DNA of 64,000 nucleotides, from NCBI GenBank assembly GCA_910578335.1, contig CAJTPU010000008.1:1-64000 (forward strand), written 5' to 3'. The stretch is from an uncultured Lachnospiraceae bacterium. GTDB taxonomy: Bacteria; Bacillota; Clostridia; Lachnospirales; Lachnospiraceae. Of this stretch, positions 42,711 through 50,930 are shown piece by piece; the stretch's first letter is position 1, and the number at the start of each line of letters is the position of its first letter. The position numbers and the translations under genes were made by a program. A model generated the notes under the pieces. It worked only from the letters and a program-made list of their open reading frames with translations. It was not told the DNA's origin and did no database searches.

Positions 42711-42765
42711 TATTATAACTCGAGTTATATAACTTGAATTATAATAGAAAAGGCAGATTTGTCAA
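42711..42765 (-). promoter_or_regulatory. Promoter with tandem palindromic TetR operators
   Basis: On the minus strand TTGACA (42765-42760) and TATAAT (42743-42738) are 16 bp apart. TATAACTCGAGTTATA (42714-42729) is a perfect 16-bp palindrome, and ATAACTTGAATTAT (42729-42742), almost palindromic, abuts it and covers the -10. Together they make a 36-bp near-perfect inverted repeat. Confidence 0.8.
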
Positions 42766-42868
42766 TGACTTTTTTGGATATCTTTTATGGGTGAGGAATT
42801 TTTGTCCCGACAGGGGCTTTGTTCCGCAGAAGATTTATTCTGGCAGAGAATGATTCCCGCAGAAATGT

Positions 42869-44023
42869 TTAGCTCATACAGAAGCGCGTAAAGCGTTTTA
42901 AGGCAGATTGGATTTTATTTTCCAGCGCTTTCGTCTGCCTTACATCCGGCTCATACCAGAGGTTTAAAACCTGAAGCTCTTTTTTCTTTTTGTCATACCG
43001 CATTTCAATCCTACCGATAAAGCGCTCGCCATAGAGAACCGGCAGCACGTAATAGCCGTATTTGCGCTCTGCCTGCGGCGTGTAGATTTCCCATTTGTAT
43101 GAAAAAGCAAAGAGCGCTTCTATCAGTTTTCTGTCCCACAGCATATTGTCCAAAGGCGCAATAAATTCACAGCGCGGCGGCGCGGGTGTATCCTTTAAGG
43201 CATCGAGAAGCACCAAATCCTCGGTGCGGCAGTATAAGGTGTGTTCTATGCCTTCCACCGTAATGGGGGTGATATGGGATTCGGATACAAGCTCGGAAAA
43301 AATGGCATCCCTGTCGCCGGCTTTTAGTCCGGCGATGCCGAGCCAGGCATCGGAAGCGCGGTTCCATAAGAGCCCCAAAGAACCAATCCGCTGCAGGACG
43401 CGCCATTTTTTATGCGCAAAATCAGAAGGGCAGGGGTCTGCTTCTGCAAGGATGTCCGCAGGAAGGCAGTTTTCGATAAGCTCATAATATTTCAGTGTGC
43501 CTTTTTTGTGGTGAATGGCAAGCTCACCGCTGAAATACATATGCTCAAGAGCGGCGCGGGAAAGATTTGTCCGGCTCCAGTACCAGTCTACTTTTTGGGA
43601 GATATCCAAGTCGGCAGAGCAGAGGGGACCCTTTTCGGCAATGGCGGCAAGAACCAGGTCGTGTACCTGTCCGATTTCCGTATGGCTTCGCTCCCATCTG
43701 CGGTGTGCTTCCCGCTCCCGCTCAAAGTATTTCCAGTGTTCCACCGGCATGATGGAAAGGTTTTTGTCAAAATAGTCAAGCAGCTTCCGCTCCTCATATA
43801 AAAGCGCATAGAGCATGGATTTGGTAAACCCTTTGACTCTGGACTGCAGAACAAGCTCAGCGTTTTTACTGCATACATCTATGGGGTCAAACTGGATACA
43901 TCCGGCCTGACGGATAAAGTCAAGAACGCCTTCTTTTCCCGTGAACCTGTAACTGCCGTAGAGTCCTTGTTTGGACAGCATAAATCTTCGGGCTTCGCTT
44001 TTGGTTAAGTATATTTCAGACAT
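42869..44023 (-). CDS. AlkZ/YcaQ-type DNA glycosylase (winged-helix, HTH_42)
   Basis: 384 residues of the winged-helix DNA glycosylase family. The catalytic Gln-x-Asp/Gln motif is Q44-F-D46 in CIQFDPIDV, the YcaQ-like version. APLDNMLWDRKLIEALFAFSYKWEIYTP and YGYYVLPVLYGERFIGRIE are family hallmarks. Members remove alkylated bases or unhook interstrand crosslinks. It is the second gene behind a GNAT, 36 bp apart; both probably share one transcript. Confidence 0.88.
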   Translation of the reverse strand: MSEIYLTKSEARRFMLSKQGLYGSYRFTGKEGVLDFIRQAGCIQFDPIDVCSKNAELVLQSRVKGFTKSMLYALLYEERKLLDYFDKNLSIMPVEHWKYFEREREAHRRWERSHTEIGQVHDLVLAAIAEKGPLCSADLDISQKVDWYWSRTNLSRAALEHMYFSGELAIHHKKGTLKYYELIENCLPADILAEADPCPSDFAHKKWRVLQRIGSLGLLWNRASDAWLGIAGLKAGDRDAIFSELVSESHITPITVEGIEHTLYCRTEDLVLLDALKDTPAPPRCEFIAPLDNMLWDRKLIEALFAFSYKWEIYTPQAERKYGYYVLPVLYGERFIGRIEMRYDKKKKELQVLNLWYEPDVRQTKALENKIQSALKRFTRFCMS

Positions 44024-44059
44024 GGTATCCTCCTGTTCGGAACGGGACTTTAGCGGATG

Positions 44060-44629
44060 CTATTGTTTTTGCAGTACATAATAATCGCTGTAAGCGATGC
44101 CGTCATCTTTGCCGATAAGCTTCTCTTCAGAAGCGGTAAATCCCAGTTTTTTTGCCGCAGCTTTCCGCTCTGATGCAAAAGGGGGAATCTTGGTAGCGAG
44201 CATCTTGCAATCAAAGAGTGTAAAAGCAGGCTGTGCAATCAGGGACAATATGACAGAGACAGCTTCTGCCTGCTCGTAATCACTTCGCAAATCTAGCCGC
44301 AGCAGACCGCAATTGTTGAAGTAATCGTCAGACATACGATTAAATAATTCAATGGTTCCTATGGCTTTGCCGGTACGTTTATCTACAATTACCCAGCGTA
44401 CAAAGCCCCTATCCTGATATGCCCAAAGCCAGAAGCCGACGGCGTCCTGCATACGCTGCAGAGTGGTGTAATGAAAATCATCGCCGTGGCAGTTGTCACT
44501 GTTAAAAAGAGGGACGGCTTTTTCGTCAGAATACACGGCAAGCAAATCCGGCGCATCGGAAGCTTCGACAAGCCGCAAAAGGTACTGTTCATTTTCTAAT
44601 ATAGGACATTTTTCATAAGGATTTGACAT
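44060..44629 (-). CDS. GNAT-family N-acetyltransferase
   Basis: 189 residues (RimJ/RimL-like). It has an N-terminal YLLRLVEASDAPDLLAVYSDEKAVP, an acceptor strand KAIGTIELFNR, and AKKLGFTASEEKLIGKDDG near the end. The CoA-binding loop is weakly conserved (R-S-D-Y-E-Q-A). ATG 44629 follows GGAGG. The substrate is unknown; coupling with a DNA glycosylase hints at antibiotic or genotoxin defence but is not proven. Confidence 0.82.
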   Translation of the reverse strand: MSNPYEKCPILENEQYLLRLVEASDAPDLLAVYSDEKAVPLFNSDNCHGDDFHYTTLQRMQDAVGFWLWAYQDRGFVRWVIVDKRTGKAIGTIELFNRMSDDYFNNCGLLRLDLRSDYEQAEAVSVILSLIAQPAFTLFDCKMLATKIPPFASERKAAAKKLGFTASEEKLIGKDDGIAYSDYYVLQKQ

Positions 44630-44755
44630 AGGAGACCTCCACTTTGTTTTCATATAGTATAGCATGACAAGACCGGTGCGGGCAATAGAAAATCAAAATA
44701 TATGTTCGATATACAAAAAGCCGGTTACAGTCATAAAAAGAAATGCAGAAAAATC

Positions 44756-44806
44756 TTGACAGGGATAACGGATATAGCTAAAATAAAAAGCATAACAATG
44801 TTATGC
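44756..44806 (+). promoter_or_regulatory. Promoter and palindromic operator of the TetR-ABC unit
   Basis: TTGACA (44756-44761), 17 bp, TAAAAT (44779-44784). GCATAACAATGTTATGC (44790-44806) is a perfect palindrome with one central base, at the start-site position. The same core recurs at 45497-45521. Confidence 0.82.
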
Positions 44807-44825
44807 AGAGAGGAAGGCAGACGGT

Positions 44826-45455
44826 TTGGCGGAGGACAAAGAGACAAAAAAGAAGCTTCTTGACAGCGCAAAACAGGAGTTTTTGGAGAAGGGTTATATG
44901 AAAGCTTCTCTGCGGACAATCTGCAAAAATGCCGGCGTCACGACAGGCGCCCTGTATTTTTTCTTTGAGAATAAAGAAGATTTGCTGCGAGAGCTTGTGG
45001 AAGAACCGCTTAAGGGATTGATAGCGCTGATGCAGCAGCATCTTTTGGAAGAGCTGGAGGAAGGCGCAGGCGTCATTGACCTTTCTGCAGATACGAAGGA
45101 TATTCGTGCGGCAAAAGAAATCGTATCTTTTATCTATCAGCATTATGACATCTTTCTGATTTTGCTGGCAAAGAGTCAGGGAAGCAGATATGAGGATACG
45201 GTAAGCCGCTTAGCCGACTGGGGAGAGGAACACTATACAAAGCTTTCGGCAATGGCGGCTGAACAGTACGGTGTTCCAAAGCCGGATAAGTACCTGATTC
45301 ATTGGACGACATATGTGCAGGTTCATGCATTTACCCACCTGCTTTTGCACGAGCCGGATGTGAACAAGGCGCTTGCCCATATTGAGCGGATTGTGATTTT
45401 TCTTGTATCCGGCTGGAATGGCATGATTGCAAACAGATATGGAATAGGACCGTAA
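44826..45455 (+). CDS. TetR-family repressor of the downstream ABC pump
   Basis: 209 residues. The HTH reads KKLLDSAKQEFLEKGYMKASLRTICKNAGVTTGALYFFFENKEDLL. TTG start at 44826, with GAGGAAGG upstream. CATAACA/TGTTATG palindromes lie before its own gene and before the ABC genes, which is good evidence that it controls both. The effector is unknown, perhaps a peptide antibiotic or toxic lipid that the pump removes. Confidence 0.86.
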   Translation: MAEDKETKKKLLDSAKQEFLEKGYMKASLRTICKNAGVTTGALYFFFENKEDLLRELVEEPLKGLIALMQQHLLEELEEGAGVIDLSADTKDIRAAKEIVSFIYQHYDIFLILLAKSQGSRYEDTVSRLADWGEEHYTKLSAMAAEQYGVPKPDKYLIHWTTYVQVHAFTHLLLHEPDVNKALAHIERIVIFLVSGWNGMIANRYGIGP

Positions 45456-45462
45456 CAACAGG

Positions 45463-45490
45463 GCGTGTCTGATTAGCGGCACGCTTTTTT
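45463..45490 (+). terminator. Terminator after the TetR gene
   Basis: GCGTG (45463-45467) pairs with CACGC (45480-45484), extended by one further pair, then six T. It isolates the ABC genes from the TetR transcript. Confidence 0.65.
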
Positions 45491-45496
45491 ACATAA

Positions 45497-45521
45497 CGCA
45501 ACATAACATTGTTATGTTGCG
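45497..45521. promoter_or_regulatory. 25-bp palindromic operator before the ABC pump
   Basis: CGCAACATAACA (45497-45508) and TGTTATGTTGCG (45510-45521) are perfect inverted arms around one base. The inner CATAACA/TGTTATG is shared with the operator at 44790-44806. No clear promoter hexamers are visible around it. Confidence 0.82.
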
Positions 45522-45542
45522 CGCAAAAAAGGAGGACTCGTT

Positions 45543-46244
45543 GTGTATCTTGTGGTAAAGAATCTGAAAAAAAGTTATGGAGAGGGCGGGAGTTTTATGG
45601 AGGTTTTAAAAGGTGTCGATTTCTCTGTTGAAAAGGGAGCTATGTGCGTGATACAGGGAACAAGCGGCTCGGGAAAGTCTACGCTGCTAAATTGCATCGG
45701 CGGGTTAGAGGAAGCGGATTCCGGTTCCATATATGTGGAGGATGTGGAGGTCTGTGGGCTTTCACGGGAAAAGCTGTCCGATTACCGCAGGGCAAATCTG
45801 GGGTTCGTGTTTCAATTCTATAATCTTGTGCCAAATCTTACGGTCAAAGAGAATATTCAGGTGTGCGAGTATCTGACGAACAAACCGCTTGATTTGCATG
45901 AGCTTATGGACGTTCTTGGTCTTACGGAGCATCAGGATAAGTTTCCGTCTCAGCTTTCCGGCGGACAGCAGCAGAGATGTGCGATTGCGAGGGCGCTAGT
46001 GAAGAATCCGAAGCTGCTTTTGTGTGACGAGCCTACGGGAGCGCTGGACTCCGCGACTTCCCGGGATATTTTGGTGCTGCTTGAGAAAATTAACGCCAAA
46101 TACGGTACGACCATGCTGATTGTCACGCACAATAATTCCATCAGAAACATGGTGAATCAGGTTATTTTTTTGAAAGATGGGCAGGTCAGGAAGAATTACC
46201 GGAATGATGCAAGGGTGCCGGCGGCGGAATTGGAGGATTTGTAA
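45543..46244 (+). CDS. ABC transporter ATPase, LolD/MacB type
   Basis: 233 residues: Walker A GTSGSGKSTLLN, Q-loop FVFQFYNLVPNLTV, signature LSGGQQQRCAIARAL, Walker B LLLCDEPTGALDS, H-loop VTHNN. Typical of the antimicrobial-peptide or lipoprotein-type ATPases that pair with FtsX-like permeases. GTG start at 45543 behind AAGGAGG. Overlaps the permease gene by one base (TAATG). Confidence 0.92.
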   Translation: MYLVVKNLKKSYGEGGSFMEVLKGVDFSVEKGAMCVIQGTSGSGKSTLLNCIGGLEEADSGSIYVEDVEVCGLSREKLSDYRRANLGFVFQFYNLVPNLTVKENIQVCEYLTNKPLDLHELMDVLGLTEHQDKFPSQLSGGQQQRCAIARALVKNPKLLLCDEPTGALDSATSRDILVLLEKINAKYGTTMLIVTHNNSIRNMVNQVIFLKDGQVRKNYRNDARVPAAELEDL

Positions 46245-48502
46245 TGCAAAAAATATTACGAAAAAGGTTTTTGAGGGAATTGAAGGAAAATAGATACCGT
46301 TATCTGGCGCTGGGATTCCTGATTGTGATGGGAATGTACATTGTGACAGGGCTTGTCGGCGCAGCGGAGACTATTATAGAAGGCACGGCAAAGGCGGCTA
46401 GGGAAAACCGGCTGGAGGATGGGCAGTTTAGTGTGTTTGCACCGCTCGATGAGCAGGAAAAAAAGTCACTCGAAAAGGCGGGCATTACCTTAGAGGAACA
46501 TTTTTATCTGGATTATACACTTTTGGATGCTTCCATACTTCGGATTTTCTCACAGAGGGACAAAATAGACCTGGTGCAGATTGACATGGGCAGCTTTCCG
46601 GTAAAAGGCGGTGAAATTTTGCTAGAAAGGCGTTACTGCGAGGAGCATGGGATTGCAGTCGGGGACACCGTCAAAATCGGCAGTTTTGATTATACGGTTA
46701 CGGGCATTGGAACGGCACCTGATTATGAATCCATGATTCGGAATTTTTCGGACAGCGCCGTAGACAGCTTACAGTTTGGCTTTGGATTTGTGACAAAAGA
46801 GGATTACGAGGAGCTAAAAAAGAGCGGCGAAAGTATTTCTTCGGAGGAATATTTTTATGCATATCTTTTAAATGGAAAAGTGACCCATCAGCAGTTAAAG
46901 GCGCTGCTGCGGGATTTTTTTGTGGAAAATACAGACCGCTCTGTGTGCAAAATGACACGGTTTGTTCCTGCGGCGGACAATCCGCGGATTGGTGCGGCTG
47001 CAGACGATAAGCTTGTAGAGAAAGCGGCGGGGCTGGCGGCGGGAGTGATTGTCCTGATTTTGTTTGCCTATGTGATATCCGTTTTTACGGTACACCATAT
47101 AGAGAAGGAATCGGGTGTGATTGGGACGCTCTATGCCATGGGAGTGAGAAAAAAGGAGCTTATGCTGCATTACCTGACGCTGCCGGTACTGCTTACCTTT
47201 ACCGCAGGCATTATCGGTACGGCACTCGGTTACAGCAGCTTTGGCGCCGCTCTGCAGATGAGCAGTACTTACGGATACTTTTCCGTTCCCCGGATAAGCG
47301 TACATTATAAGCTTTATTTACTTTTGTATGGGCTGGCTATGCCGCCTCTTGTGACAGTCTGCACCAATTATCTTGTGATTAGAAAGAAGCTGGACAGACC
47401 GGCACTTTTTCTGATACGCGGGGAGCAGAAAAACACGAAAGTGCACAACATAAGGCTGAGAGGCAGTTTTGTAAGAGTTTTCCGGATAAGGCAGCTCCTA
47501 AGGGAAAAGCGGACAATGGTCACGGTTTTCGGAGGCATGTTTATCTCGCTGTTAATTGTCATGCTTTCCCTCAATTGTTATATATTGTGCGTCCATGTGA
47601 AAACGGAAAATGTGGAGGATACCAAATTTGCATATATGTATACTTACAAATATCCGGAAGCGGACGTTCAAGGCGGAGAGGAAGCTTATGGCGTTGTCAT
47701 GAAAAAAGAAACGCTCGGATACAATTTTGATGTGCTGCTTTTGGGAATCCACAAAGAGAATCCTTACTTTGAGGCGGCGGTGGAAAAGGGAAAAAGCAAA
47801 GTGCTGATTTCTTCTGCAATGGCGCAGAAATACGGACTTCGTATCGGGGACGTCTTAACACTTTATCATGAGGAGGACGACAGATATTATGCCTTTTTCA
47901 TAGAGGGCATCGTGGAGTATTCTGCAGGATTTTTTGCCTTTATGGACATTGACAGTATGCGGGAAATGCTGGGGCAGGACGAAACGTATTATAACGTTGT
48001 TTTTGCAGAGCGGGAGCTTGCGGTTGACAGCGGCAGGCTTTATTCCGTTCTTTCAGAGGACGAAGTGGAAAAGAGCGCGTCCGTGTTTGCAGCACAGATG
48101 AAAAACATGGTTATTATGCTGCTGGCAGTTTCCGTTCTGATGTTTGTCGTGGTGATGTACCTGATGATGAAGGTCATGATTGACCGCTCGGCAATGCCGA
48201 TTTCTTTGTTTCGGGTGTTTGGCTACAAGCAAAAAGAAATTAGAAAGCTGTATTTGGACGGAAATTTTTTCGTTATTGCAGCGAGCGCGCTTGTGGGGAT
48301 TCCCCTGTCAAAGGCAGTTATGGACAGAATGTATCCGTATCTGGTGTCAAATATCGCCTGCGGCATCAACCTTACTTTTCCGTGGGAGATGTATGTTGGG
48401 ATTTTTGTAAGCGTACTGCTTTTGTATTTTTTGGTAAACCGGATTTTGATGCTTCGGGTAAGTCGGATACTTCCGTCGGAGGTATTAAAAAACAGGGAAT
48501 AG
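46244..48502 (+). CDS. FtsX/MacB-type ABC permease
   Basis: 752 residues. TM1 (about 18-40) is followed by an extracellular domain (41-260), then three helices (about 265-375), a second repeat with TM (about 425-447), a second extracellular domain (about 450-620) and three more helices (about 625-740). This is the double FtsX layout used by bacitracin/lantibiotic-type mechanotransmission pumps or other exporters. Works with the ATPase just upstream and is controlled by the TetR operator. Confidence 0.9.
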   Translation: MQKILRKRFLRELKENRYRYLALGFLIVMGMYIVTGLVGAAETIIEGTAKAARENRLEDGQFSVFAPLDEQEKKSLEKAGITLEEHFYLDYTLLDASILRIFSQRDKIDLVQIDMGSFPVKGGEILLERRYCEEHGIAVGDTVKIGSFDYTVTGIGTAPDYESMIRNFSDSAVDSLQFGFGFVTKEDYEELKKSGESISSEEYFYAYLLNGKVTHQQLKALLRDFFVENTDRSVCKMTRFVPAADNPRIGAAADDKLVEKAAGLAAGVIVLILFAYVISVFTVHHIEKESGVIGTLYAMGVRKKELMLHYLTLPVLLTFTAGIIGTALGYSSFGAALQMSSTYGYFSVPRISVHYKLYLLLYGLAMPPLVTVCTNYLVIRKKLDRPALFLIRGEQKNTKVHNIRLRGSFVRVFRIRQLLREKRTMVTVFGGMFISLLIVMLSLNCYILCVHVKTENVEDTKFAYMYTYKYPEADVQGGEEAYGVVMKKETLGYNFDVLLLGIHKENPYFEAAVEKGKSKVLISSAMAQKYGLRIGDVLTLYHEEDDRYYAFFIEGIVEYSAGFFAFMDIDSMREMLGQDETYYNVVFAERELAVDSGRLYSVLSEDEVEKSASVFAAQMKNMVIMLLAVSVLMFVVVMYLMMKVMIDRSAMPISLFRVFGYKQKEIRKLYLDGNFFVIAASALVGIPLSKAVMDRMYPYLVSNIACGINLTFPWEMYVGIFVSVLLLYFLVNRILMLRVSRILPSEVLKNRE

Positions 48503-48513
48503 GAAAAGTGCGC

Positions 48514-49128
48514 CTAATCGAACGCCGTCTGCCAGTTTTCATCAAGAAAAGCCTGAAAACACATGGCAATCTGTTCTTTGGTGGTTTTTTCCCGTGCCAG
48601 ATTATCCGGCAGTTCTTCCAGCGCGAAATAGCGGGTTTCGGTTGTTTCAAGGTTTGAGGCAAATGCACCGCCTAGAACGCTGCACAATACAAATACCTTG
48701 CAGACGCCATAGGCGTAAACAGGCTGATTGTGCCGGTTTCTGTCCTGCAGGGCAATGATTTTGACGGCTTCTACCAAAAGTCCGGTTTCCTCCCTCACTT
48801 CTTTTATGGTATTGGACTTTACGGATTCCAGTACGTCGCACCAGCCGCCGGGGAGCGACCATGTGCCGTTGTTTTCGTGTACCAGCAATATTTTACCGCT
48901 TTGAAATATAGCAGCGCGGGTATCCAGTTTGGGTGTCTGATAGCCGGTTTCCCCGCAAAACAAATCCTTGACCTTATCAAGGGGGATATCGGATTTGGAA
49001 GCGATAATTTCGGCTGATATTTCCCGCAGCCTTTCATATCGTTCTATATCGTAGACATTGTCGGTGTAGGCAAGCCCTGCCTGCGCCATACTCTGAAGTT
49101 CGACTGCCCATTTCAACCACTGTTCCAT
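48514..49128 (-). CDS. Nudix hydrolase with NUDIX_N domain (ADP-ribose pyrophosphatase-like)
   Basis: 204 residues. An N-terminal NUDIX_N-type helical region (YDIERYERLREISAEIIA) precedes the Nudix fold. The Nudix box is GGWCDVLESVKSNTIKEVREETGL-like (G-x5-E-x7-x-E-V-R-E-E-T-G), keeping the metal-binding Glu residues. It cleaves a nucleoside diphosphate linked to a sugar or other moiety. Single gene, convergent with the ABC permease gene (11 bp). Confidence 0.87.
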   Translation of the reverse strand: MEQWLKWAVELQSMAQAGLAYTDNVYDIERYERLREISAEIIASKSDIPLDKVKDLFCGETGYQTPKLDTRAAIFQSGKILLVHENNGTWSLPGGWCDVLESVKSNTIKEVREETGLLVEAVKIIALQDRNRHNQPVYAYGVCKVFVLCSVLGGAFASNLETTETRYFALEELPDNLAREKTTKEQIAMCFQAFLDENWQTAFD

Positions 49129-49296
49129 TATGACCTCATTTCCGCAAAGCGGCTTTTGCAGGTATTTTAAGGGAGAACGTCAGCCGCATTGTTTTTTGTT
49201 AGCTTATTTTTTGATTTTAGCACAGGAGTTGCAGGGATACAAGAAAGAATGGTAAAATAAAATATCGATATGCACAGCTAAAAAACAGATTAGATA

Positions 49297-49325
49297 TTGC
49301 AATTATCCGTATAAAGTGGTATCTT
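49297..49325 (+). promoter_or_regulatory. Promoter of the amino acid ABC importer operon
   Basis: TTGCAA (49297-49302), 17 bp, TATCTT (49320-49325), about 44 nt before the start of the binding protein. The 240-bp stretch 49129-49368 shows no other clear structure. Confidence 0.45.
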
Positions 49326-49368
49326 ATGCAAGAGTATTGTATTTATATACATAAAAATGGAGGAAAAG

Positions 49369-50208
49369 ATGAAAAAGATAGTAGCAGTAGTAATGGCAAT
49401 GGTAATGATGACGGCGCTTGCCGGCTGCGGAGGCAGCAAAAAGACGGCAAAGGTGATTGAAATCTGGCTGACAAATGAAGAATATGCATTTGGAGTGGAC
49501 AAAACGCAGCCGGAGCTTTTAGAATCCGTCAATGCGTTTATTGAGGAAATCAACGGAAACGGTACTTTTGATGAGATTTGCAACCATTATTTTGGCGATG
49601 GAAAGCCGGTTGCAGTGACCTCCGCAGCTTATGACGAAAGTAAGGACCAGCTCGTAGTGGCAACCAATGCAGCATTTGAGCCCTTTGAATATATGGAGGG
49701 AGACAGCTACTACGGCATCGATATGGAGATTGCAGCGCAGCTTGCGGAATATCTGGGAAAAGAGCTGGTAATTCAAAACATGGATTTTGAGGCGGTATGC
49801 CTGTCGGTAGGACAGCAGAAGTGCGATATTGCCATGGCGGGTCTTACGGTGCGGGAGGACAGAATGGAATACGTAAGCTTCTCTCATTCTTATTATATTG
49901 CATCGCAGAAGCTGATTGTGGCATCCGATGACAAGGAATTTGACGAATGTCTGGATGCGGCGTCCGTGGAGGCGATTTTAAAGGAAAAGGGCGGCAGCGT
50001 AAAGGTTGGCGTGCAGATGGGAACTACAGGACAGTTTTATGCAGAGGGAGATGAGGACTGGGGCTTTGAAGGTCTGGGCGTCGAGGTGATTGGCTACAAA
50101 AACGGCGCGCTTGCGGTACAGGATTTGCTCAACGGCAATATCAATTATGTTATCATTGATTCTGCTCCGGCGGAATGCATTACAGACGCAATCAATAAGA
50201 TGCAGTAA
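49369..50208 (+). CDS. Circularly permuted family-3 solute-binding lipoprotein (amino acid ABC importer)
   Basis: 279 residues, lipobox A-L-A-G-C with Cys20. Residues 28-76 (EEYAFGVDKTQPELLESVN, TFDEICNHYFG) are what normally forms the C-terminal end of SBP_bac_3 proteins. Residues 94-279 then carry the usual N-terminal start (QLVVATNAAFEPFEY, GIDMEIAAQLAEYLG, DIAMAGLTVREDR) and lobe 2 (VKVGVQMGTTG, YVIIDSAPA). The protein ends at INKMQ, where a normal one would cross back into lobe 1. The polypeptide is thus circularly permuted, not truncated. ATG 49369 has GGAGG. It feeds the permease encoded 11 bp on. Confidence 0.9.
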   Translation: MKKIVAVVMAMVMMTALAGCGGSKKTAKVIEIWLTNEEYAFGVDKTQPELLESVNAFIEEINGNGTFDEICNHYFGDGKPVAVTSAAYDESKDQLVVATNAAFEPFEYMEGDSYYGIDMEIAAQLAEYLGKELVIQNMDFEAVCLSVGQQKCDIAMAGLTVREDRMEYVSFSHSYYIASQKLIVASDDKEFDECLDAASVEAILKEKGGSVKVGVQMGTTGQFYAEGDEDWGFEGLGVEVIGYKNGALAVQDLLNGNINYVIIDSAPAECITDAINKMQ

Positions 50209-50219
50209 GGGAAAACGGC

Positions 50220-50930
50220 ATGGGTAATTTTCCACAGAAGGTAGACAGGTTTATAGAAAGTTTTATTGCGCAGAACGGTTATGTGCGGGTGCTGGAAGGA
50301 CTAAAAAACACACTTTTTATTGCGGTGCTGGGGCTTATTATCGGGATTTTGATTGGCACGCTGATTGCTGCCGTCAGGGTGATTCCCAAATATAAAACCC
50401 TGCCGCGGGTGTTAAACGGCTTTTGCAGTTTTTATGTGGGGCTGTTTCGCGGCACGCCTATTGTGGTGCAGCTTCTGGTATTTTATTATGTTATGCTGCC
50501 GCTTATGGGAATCCGTATGACGGGCGTTGCGGTGTCGGTGCTGGTATTTGGTTTGAACAGCGGAGCATACATATCCGAAATCATGCGCAGCGGCATTCTT
50601 TCAGTTGACTTAGGACAGATGGAGGCGGGGCGCGCGGTAGGTTTAAGCTTTGGGACTACCATGATGAAAATTGTAATTCCGCAGGCGGTCAAAAACATTC
50701 TGCCGACGCTGGGCAACGAGTTTATTGCCTTGATTAAAGAGACTTCCGTAGTCAGCTTTGTGGGAGCGGCAGATTTGTATGTGGCGTTTAACTACATGGG
50801 AAGCAACACCTATGAATTTATGGTGCCGTATCTGGTGATGGCGGTGATTTACATTCTGCTCGTGCTGATTATCAGTCTGGGCATCAAGCTTATGGAAAGG
50901 AGCCTGCGGAAAAGTGATAGACGTCATTAA
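50220..50930 (+). CDS. Polar amino acid ABC permease (HisMQ/GlnP type)
   Basis: 236 residues, about five helices. The GlnP/HisM signature is NSGAYISEIMRSGILSVDLGQMEAGRAVGLS (EAA loop) followed by PQAVKNILPTLGNEFIALIKETS. The N-terminal GLKNTLFIAVLGLIIGILIG is typical. Forms a homodimeric membrane channel with the ATPase encoded next, overlapping by 17 bp. Confidence 0.93.
   Translation: MGNFPQKVDRFIESFIAQNGYVRVLEGLKNTLFIAVLGLIIGILIGTLIAAVRVIPKYKTLPRVLNGFCSFYVGLFRGTPIVVQLLVFYYVMLPLMGIRMTGVAVSVLVFGLNSGAYISEIMRSGILSVDLGQMEAGRAVGLSFGTTMMKIVIPQAVKNILPTLGNEFIALIKETSVVSFVGAADLYVAFNYMGSNTYEFMVPYLVMAVIYILLVLIISLGIKLMERSLRKSDRRH

Noticed and set aside
49369..49600. Truncated or duplicated solute-binding protein
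   Set aside because: Each segment of the fold is present once and in order after rotation, so permutation explains it better than truncation or partial duplication.
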